From positions 186,001 through 250,000 of the forward strand of contig NZ_FZNP01000009.1 of the NCBI RefSeq assembly GCF_900188105.1: a stretch of DNA of 64,000 nt, given 5' to 3'. The stretch's first letter is position 1. Every line of letters starts with the position of its first letter. The DNA comes from Actinomadura mexicana (GTDB taxonomy: Bacteria > Actinomycetota > Actinomycetes > Streptosporangiales > Streptosporangiaceae). Below the pieces are notes generated by a model. That model was given only the letters and a program-made list of their open reading frames with translations, did not search any database and had not been told where the DNA came from. A program made the position numbers and the translations under genes. Positions 58,817 through 64,000 of the stretch are shown piece after piece.

Positions 58817-60077
58817 AGGAGAAGTCATCCTCTCGCAGCATGTATACGGTGCTGTACTCGCGGAGCGTCCACAGGTGCCGCATGAGTTCGGTCCGCCGCA
58901 GCGAGCCCCCGACGAGGCCGAAGCGCTGCTCGGCGGTACGCAGGACCTTGTCCACATCCGCAGGCTCCAAGGAGGCAAGGATGCGGGCATGCATCAGGTC
59001 GCGGCGCCGGCGCAGCAGCAGACGCACTGCCCGGTCGAGCGCGAAGACTCTGCGGGCCGCCGGTGTCGAAGGTTCGAACCCAACGGTGATCTCGAAGATG
59101 GACTCGTCGTCTTGAAGGGTGAATCCGCCGCCGTCCAGGTTCCGCCCGGCCGCGGTGATCTCTGTGGCGGCACGTTCATTGAGGTGGAATGTCCATGCAC
59201 AGAAGCCGGTCCGCACCGCTTCGATGTCTTCGGAATGCGACGCTCCGAGGGAGACGGACGCGGCCTGGACGCCCGCCGCCGTTTCCAGAACGCCCGCTCG
59301 CTCGCACCAGGTTGCCGCGACCGCCGTTCCTCCGGGGAGGTCGATCCGGATGCGGTCGGCGTCCTTGAAGTCATGGACGAAGGCGTGCAACTCGAGCCGA
59401 TCGGCGCGGACAAGGCCGTGTACCCGGTACGCAGGGCACATTTCACCGATCGGTGCCATGGCCGGCGCGTCAAGGATCTTCTCGACGTCGGAGGGTAGAC
59501 CAACAAGGCGGCCTTCCGCCGCCATTTCGGCGAGGACCTCATTGGGCCGCCTCCCGAAGAGCCAGTCGGGAACGGGAAAACGCTGGGATTCTCGGATATG
59601 CTCGAAATAGGGTCTGTGGGGACTTCTGCGTTTCTTTCCCGGCAGGGGAACGCCAAAGGCGAAGGCGTCACCTGTGTACGGGAGCAGGACAACGTCGCAG
59701 GTCGCATCCTCGCGGCGACGGAGCGCAGAGAGGCTCATCATTTCGGCGATCGCCGAAGGGACGGCTGCGTACCAGTGCTGCTCCTGGCGCAGCGCGCCAT
59801 ATTCGGCGAGTCGCTCGATGATCGCGCGCGTCGATTCCTCAGGAAGGTCGGTGACCTCCTGAACGGTCTCGACGGTGATCCAGCCGAGCTCCTGGGCGAG
59901 CTCGAGCACGAGCCGCTCAACTGCGGTGATCTCCTCGTCGAGATGCCGCCGTATGGGAATCTTCTGCCACGACAGCACCGGCAGATAGGCTTCGGCCACG
60001 ACGGCGAGCGCCTTCTCGTCGCGTGTCGCGATGCCGTCGTTCCAGAGGATCTCGACCGCGAGATGCTCCTGGGTCAC
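58806..60077 (-). CDS. Unrecognised 423-aa protein of the helicase-PLD operon
   Basis: The N-terminal ~100 residues include an apparent winged helix (ERLVLELAQELGWITVETVQ, DLPEESTRAIIERLAEYGAL). The rest is mixed alpha/beta with FGVPLPGKKRRSPHRPYFEH, IDLPGGTAVAATWCERAG and a C-terminal Arg-rich helical part (RAVRLLLRRRRDLMHARILA). No enzyme motif is seen. GTG 60077 overlaps the stop of the helicase gene by four bases, and its end overlaps the PLD gene, so all three are translationally coupled. A DNA-binding, sensor or adaptor role is a guess from the winged helix. Confidence 0.75.
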   Translation of the reverse strand: MTQEHLAVEILWNDGIATRDEKALAVVAEAYLPVLSWQKIPIRRHLDEEITAVERLVLELAQELGWITVETVQEVTDLPEESTRAIIERLAEYGALRQEQHWYAAVPSAIAEMMSLSALRRREDATCDVVLLPYTGDAFAFGVPLPGKKRRSPHRPYFEHIRESQRFPVPDWLFGRRPNEVLAEMAAEGRLVGLPSDVEKILDAPAMAPIGEMCPAYRVHGLVRADRLELHAFVHDFKDADRIRIDLPGGTAVAATWCERAGVLETAAGVQAASVSLGASHSEDIEAVRTGFCAWTFHLNERAATEITAAGRNLDGGGFTLQDDESIFEITVGFEPSTPAARRVFALDRAVRLLLRRRRDLMHARILASLEPADVDKVLRTAEQRFGLVGGSLRRTELMRHLWTLREYSTVYMLREDDFSYDR

Positions 60078-63000
60078 CCGAAATCCTTAATGACTTTGTA
60101 GTCGTTCGAAGCGGAGTCGAATCGGCTGAGCAGGGCCTGGTAGAAGGCAGCCGCCTTGCCGCGGCCGTCGGACTCCGCTCGTCCCGGATTCGTGATCACG
60201 CCGGTCCCGAGCCGACTCAGGGTGTCGCGATGACCAACCAGCACCAGAGCACGATGGGCCCGGGTGCAGGCGACATTGAGCCGTCGCAGGTCCTGGAGCC
60301 ACAGACCGTAGTTCGGCCCCACGTGCTTGCTTGCCCGAGTGAAGCTGATTATCACTAGGTCGCTTTCCTGGCCCTGGCTGCGATCGACCGGGCCTACCAC
60401 CCGGAATTTCAGCTTGCGAAAGCTTGTGTAACGCGGAAAACCCAGCCTGTTTTTGATCAATGCGGCCTGAGCGGCATAGAAAGAAAGGACACTCACTGAC
60501 ACCTGTTCGTTGCGGTCGAGTCGGCGCTCGTATTGTTCGCAGACGTCCACGACCCACTGGCACTCAAGGTCGTTGACGAAACCGGTGTTCTTCCTCTGCT
60601 CCATTGCCCGCTGACCGTAAGCACTGGTGTCGAGCAGGATGACCGGTGCGGTGAATTTTCCGGCTACCAGGGGTACGACGCCGTGTGCGGCGAGGTCCTC
60701 CGGGGCAGGGGTGAGGAGGTCGCCTCCATAGACCGGGCCGCGCACGATGTCGGCGATCGGCTCGATCATCCGCCGTTGCATGATGAGGGGTTGCCGCAGG
60801 GGCTTGCGGCAACTCTCGACGGCGCGTTGAAACAGGCTCCTCACCAGATAATCCCGCATGGTGAGCAGGACGCGCCGGTCGGTGTCGGAATCTCCGCAGG
60901 ATGTCGATCTGCGGGTCGCCTCGCGAGCCTTCTTGAAGTCCTTTCTGTAGATCTCATCCCACCCGCCGGACCCAACCAGGTTCTCGGCGTACTGGGTGAC
61001 TTCTGGAACCCGATATGCGCGCAGGTCCTCATCCTTCTCCCACAGGTTGGCCAGTTTCCGTACCGCGTCCTCGATCGACGGTGCGTCCCCGCGCTCGGCC
61101 CGCGCGATGGCCGCCAGGGCGTGCAGGTGTCTCTCGTCGAGATTGTCCACGTGCGGAGGAAGCTGCTTCTCGTCTCCTACGAGCACCCATCTGCGAGCAC
61201 GGACGGCACCGATAAGGAATTCGCTGTCCGTGACGCGGCTGGCCTCGTCCACGATGAGCGTGTCGAAATCGGCATGGCGGACGAGGTCGCTGCCACGGCC
61301 GACGATTCCGGTGGTCGTGGCGCACACCAGGTTGGCGGTCCGGCCGTAGGCGATGTCGATCTCGGCGGCGATCTGCTCGTCCGAGAGGGATGCATTGAGC
61401 TCGAACCATCGTCGCTCGAACTTGATGAGATGCGGGATGAGGGTGTGGCGATTCCGGATCGCGTCAATCCGGGTGGCCAGGTCCTCCGCCATAGGTAGAC
61501 CATCGAAGCCCAGGCTCTCGAGGGCAGGGCCGATCGAATCCGTCATCAACTCAAGGCGACTTTCCGCCTCTGCAAGGCGTTCTTGCGCCTCGGCGACCAA
61601 CTGTTCGTTCCGCACGCGGTCGGACGCGGCCGCCGTGTCCAGTCGCACGATCTCTTCGTGCGTTCGCTCCTCCCGCCGGCGCAGCAGCCCGAGATCTCGT
61701 TCCCGCCTAGTGATGGCCGCCAGTTCGCGACTCGCCGCCGCGAGGTCTGGCAGGTTGAGCCACTCCGGGAGGTCGGACGTACGGACGGGGTCACGCAGAA
61801 AGGCGTCGAGGCGCCGGGCCAGGTCATCGACCTGTGATTCGACGGGGAAGACGGCCAGCCCCACCGCCCGCAGCGAGCTCTGCCATGCGTGGACGCTCCT
61901 CCGATGCACCTGGCTCGCCGCATCGACCTGTCTCAGGGCATGTTCGCGTCGTCGGTGGGTTTCCTCCCGCCACTCGGCCAGCAGCGTCTCTCGCCTGCGC
62001 AGCAGTTCCTTACGCCACTCCTCCGCGCGCGACCACTCTGAGCGCGCCCGGGCCGAGGCTTCCCACGCGGCGGCACGGTGCCGATACCACTCGGCAAGAT
62101 TGGGATCCTGCCGCCCGAAGAGCGTGTCGATGAAGCTGCCGAAGCTTCCGCGCTGCAGCCGGATCGTTTTGATCATTTGCAGCGCGTGGTGCACCCGTTG
62201 CCCTTGCTCGGCGGTCTTCCGCTGAGCCCTGGCAATGCGTTCGGCGGTGGCACGGATCTGTTCGTCCAGCGGAGTGAGCGCCACGATATCGGCTTGCGCG
62301 AGATCGCGGAGAACGCCTTCTTGCCTGGCCAGTTCGGAACGGGCGGACTTAGACTCGTGACGCGCGTGCTCCAGTTCCTCCGCGGCTCTCGCCAACCGCT
62401 GCAACCCTTCGACGTACCGGGAGATACGGCTCTGGGCCCGCTGCCGCCGTTGGGTCCACGCATCCTCTTCGGCTGCCGCTTCGTTCAGCCGGGCCCGAGT
62501 ATCGGCCAGTTGCCGGGCCAGGGCGCCGGCACGCTCGTCGTACTGACTCTGGGCCTGGGCGAGGAGGTCATGCCCGTCCCGCATCTCTGTCTGCGCTCGT
62601 TGGGCGGCTTCGCGGACGACGTTCACGTCGGGGAGCAGCGCTTGGAGTCGCTCGGCCGCCTTCAGCTCGGACTCCAGGCGGTGATACTCGGTGTCCCACC
62701 CGGCTGCCCGCGAGAACTCGGGTCGTCGCACCCGCAGGTTGGGCGTCAAGGCCATCTGGTCGGGCAGGAACCGCCGCAGGTCCTCGTCGACCTTGAGCTC
62801 GTTCCAGGTCAGTCTGAGGGCGCGGATCCCCGGTTTGTCGCCCACCCTGCGCAGGGCCTCGTCGATGGCCGCGTGTGTGGGGGCCAGCAGCAGCACCCGC
62901 TCGCCGCGGGCGACGAGCTGGCGCACCAGCTCGGAGATCACCGAGGTCTTACCGGTCCCCGGAGGTCCCTGGATCATGAAGGCGTGGGGTGTGCTCATCG

Positions 63001-64000
63001 CCCCTGTCACGGCCTTGCGCTGCTCGTCGTTGAGGGCGGGGGTGCCGGGATCGAGATCGCAGAAGAACCGGTCTGGGCGGACGATCTGGGAAGCGGCGAG
63101 TTCCAGAGCCTTGGTGTCACAGAGCAGGTTCACCAGATCCGCCCAGTCACCGGAGACATCGCCCCTCATGAACGCATCGAGCGCGGACTGGTGCTGCCGC
63201 ATCCCGAAGCGGGAGTTTCTGCTGATCCGTAACGGGGCATCGGGCAGGGGAACCGCAGGGCGCTCGACGAAGAGCAGGCCCTGCCCGCTGTCGACGACCT
63301 TGGTGTTAACCGAGAACGGCCCCGCGGTGAGCGTCACGCGGGCGTCGTCGAAGTCGCGTGTGTTCCCCTCCAGTTGCAGCGCCAGCAACGGTGACTCGTC
63401 GTCAGCGCCGGATCGTCGATCGGAATCCACGATCGTGCAGGGTGCCTCGATGCATTCGTTTTCGGCCCGTAGCTTGAGCAACTCGAGGAGCGCGCGTAGT
63501 GCTCCATAGCGGCGTCCGGCCAGAGCACTGAGGTCGGCGGACCGTGCCGGAGTTCGCTGCTGGTGCCTGGACGTGAGGGCGCGTTCGGCTGCCTTACGCC
63601 GCGCGGCCTGCCGCTCCTGGCCGACGGCGTCCAGCAGGGCGGGCAGATCGCACGGGCGCTCGTCCCAGAGCCGGTCGAAGGTCACCTTGCAGGTGAACCA
63701 ACCCGTCCGCGGGAGCATCCTGTCGGATTGCCGGACGGAAGCCACGACCGCCAACCGGTGTTGCCCTTCCTTGGCCTTCCGGTCGAGCAGCCGGAGCAGG
63801 TACTTCTCCCCGAAGAAGTCGTAGTACCGGCGCTCACCGGGGGCCCGGGCCAGCACCGCGGCGGCACTGAGGTCGGCGGCCACTGCGTCGAGATCCACGC
63901 CGGTGAACTGGCTCGGGTCGAAGCTCAGCCTGATCTCGCCCAACGAGGCCGTCAGTCGGCCGCGGCGCAGTTCCTCAAGTTCGTCGACCCAATGCCGGGG
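60074..64000 (-). CDS. Giant SF1 (UPF1/Dna2-like) helicase with coiled-coil insertion, N-terminus beyond window
   Basis: At least 1,308 residues are visible; the frame stays open to base 64000 (RHWVDELEELRRGRLTAS precedes the TTG at 63943), so the start is not in the window. Helicase motifs are: I IQGPPGTGKTSVISELVRQL (about residue 324 counted from that TTG), II LIVDEASRVTDSEFL (about 894), III VLVGDEKQLPPHV (about 923), V-like VDRSQGQESDLVIISFTRAS and VI LNVACTRAHRALVLVGH (about 1225). Between motifs I and II lie about 400 residues of Arg/Glu/Ala-rich coiled coil (DARARLNEAAAEEDAWTQRR-like). This is the AAA_11/AAA_12 family. It leads a three-gene overlapping operon that looks like phage defence. 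Confidence 0.85.
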   Translation of the reverse strand, partial: PRHWVDELEELRRGRLTASLGEIRLSFDPSQFTGVDLDAVAADLSAAAVLARAPGERRYYDFFGEKYLLRLLDRKAKEGQHRLAVVASVRQSDRMLPRTGWFTCKVTFDRLWDERPCDLPALLDAVGQERQAARRKAAERALTSRHQQRTPARSADLSALAGRRYGALRALLELLKLRAENECIEAPCTIVDSDRRSGADDESPLLALQLEGNTRDFDDARVTLTAGPFSVNTKVVDSGQGLLFVERPAVPLPDAPLRISRNSRFGMRQHQSALDAFMRGDVSGDWADLVNLLCDTKALELAASQIVRPDRFFCDLDPGTPALNDEQRKAVTGAMSTPHAFMIQGPPGTGKTSVISELVRQLVARGERVLLLAPTHAAIDEALRRVGDKPGIRALRLTWNELKVDEDLRRFLPDQMALTPNLRVRRPEFSRAAGWDTEYHRLESELKAAERLQALLPDVNVVREAAQRAQTEMRDGHDLLAQAQSQYDERAGALARQLADTRARLNEAAAEEDAWTQRRQRAQSRISRYVEGLQRLARAAEELEHARHESKSARSELARQEGVLRDLAQADIVALTPLDEQIRATAERIARAQRKTAEQGQRVHHALQMIKTIRLQRGSFGSFIDTLFGRQDPNLAEWYRHRAAAWEASARARSEWSRAEEWRKELLRRRETLLAEWREETHRRREHALRQVDAASQVHRRSVHAWQSSLRAVGLAVFPVESQVDDLARRLDAFLRDPVRTSDLPEWLNLPDLAAASRELAAITRRERDLGLLRRREERTHEEIVRLDTAAASDRVRNEQLVAEAQERLAEAESRLELMTDSIGPALESLGFDGLPMAEDLATRIDAIRNRHTLIPHLIKFERRWFELNASLSDEQIAAEIDIAYGRTANLVCATTTGIVGRGSDLVRHADFDTLIVDEASRVTDSEFLIGAVRARRWVLVGDEKQLPPHVDNLDERHLHALAAIARAERGDAPSIEDAVRKLANLWEKDEDLRAYRVPEVTQYAENLVGSGGWDEIYRKDFKKAREATRRSTSCGDSDTDRRVLLTMRDYLVRSLFQRAVESCRKPLRQPLIMQRRMIEPIADIVRGPVYGGDLLTPAPEDLAAHGVVPLVAGKFTAPVILLDTSAYGQRAMEQRKNTGFVNDLECQWVVDVCEQYERRLDRNEQVSVSVLSFYAAQAALIKNRLGFPRYTSFRKLKFRVVGPVDRSQGQESDLVIISFTRASKHVGPNYGLWLQDLRRLNVACTRAHRALVLVGHRDTLSRLGTGVITNPGRAESDGRGKAAAFYQALLSRFDSASNDYKVIKDFG

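Overview
The window is high-GC actinobacterial DNA. Mycothiol synthase, the mprAB-pepD-like two-component cluster, a DivIVA coiled-coil protein and many GTG/TTG starts point to a filamentous actinomycete. Gene content would fit Thermomonosporaceae (Actinomadura-like), but the genus is an inference.

Bases 1-8,200 are a phosphate-acquisition block: pstS-pstC-pstA (minus strand; pstB presumably lies off the left end), mshD, a Tat-exported 5'-nucleotidase, and a DUF47/PhoU-like gene with a Pit permease. Direct 11-bp repeats of PHO-box type precede pstS and, with the same geometry, the nucleotidase. Bases 8,400-31,500 are mainly ordinary chromosomal genes: a very large CbbX/EccA-like AAA protein, gamma-carbonic anhydrase, DivIVA, peptide deformylase, an MprAB-type two-component system with its HtrA/PepD protease, a DUF2236 protein, ArfB, an L,D-transpeptidase, fatty-acid and SDR enzymes, topoisomerase IB, a secreted GH1 glycosidase, an NlpC/P60 hydrolase behind a probable c-di-AMP riboswitch, dienelactone hydrolase, a hotdog thioesterase and a P450.

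At 31,537 a complete tRNA-Lys(TTT) marks the start of an accessory region that runs to the right end. Partial copies of the 3' half of that tRNA recur at 36,811, 45,775 and 54,748. They look like attachment-site scars of successive insertions, or a tRNA-derived dispersed repeat. Between them lie many broken genes (NucA/NucB-like nuclease, NUDIX, FxLD-type methyltransferase, Mrr endonuclease, acyl carrier protein, MFS transporter) mixed with intact cargo: an ECF sigma factor, a NarL-type two-component system with an ABC exporter, a helicase-associated-domain protein, a sulfotransferase and a complete kdp potassium-uptake cluster. The kdp cluster includes KdpF (29 aa) and a coupled 27-aa membrane peptide upstream of it. 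No integrase or transposase gene was recognised.

The right end (57,287-64,000) holds a tightly overlapping three-gene operon on the minus strand: a giant SF1 UPF1-like helicase with a long coiled-coil insertion (continuing off the window), an unrecognised 423-aa protein, and a two-HKD phospholipase-D-family protein. In content and setting it looks like an antiphage defence system. It is comparable with helicase+PLD systems such as Mokosh but carries an extra unknown gene.

The most notable other signals are three exact copies of the direct repeat TTCAG-N6-TTCAGG around mprAB-pepD, one of which seems to drive a short structured RNA ending in a strong terminator, and two tandem repeat arrays that duplicate the stop codon of the gene they follow.
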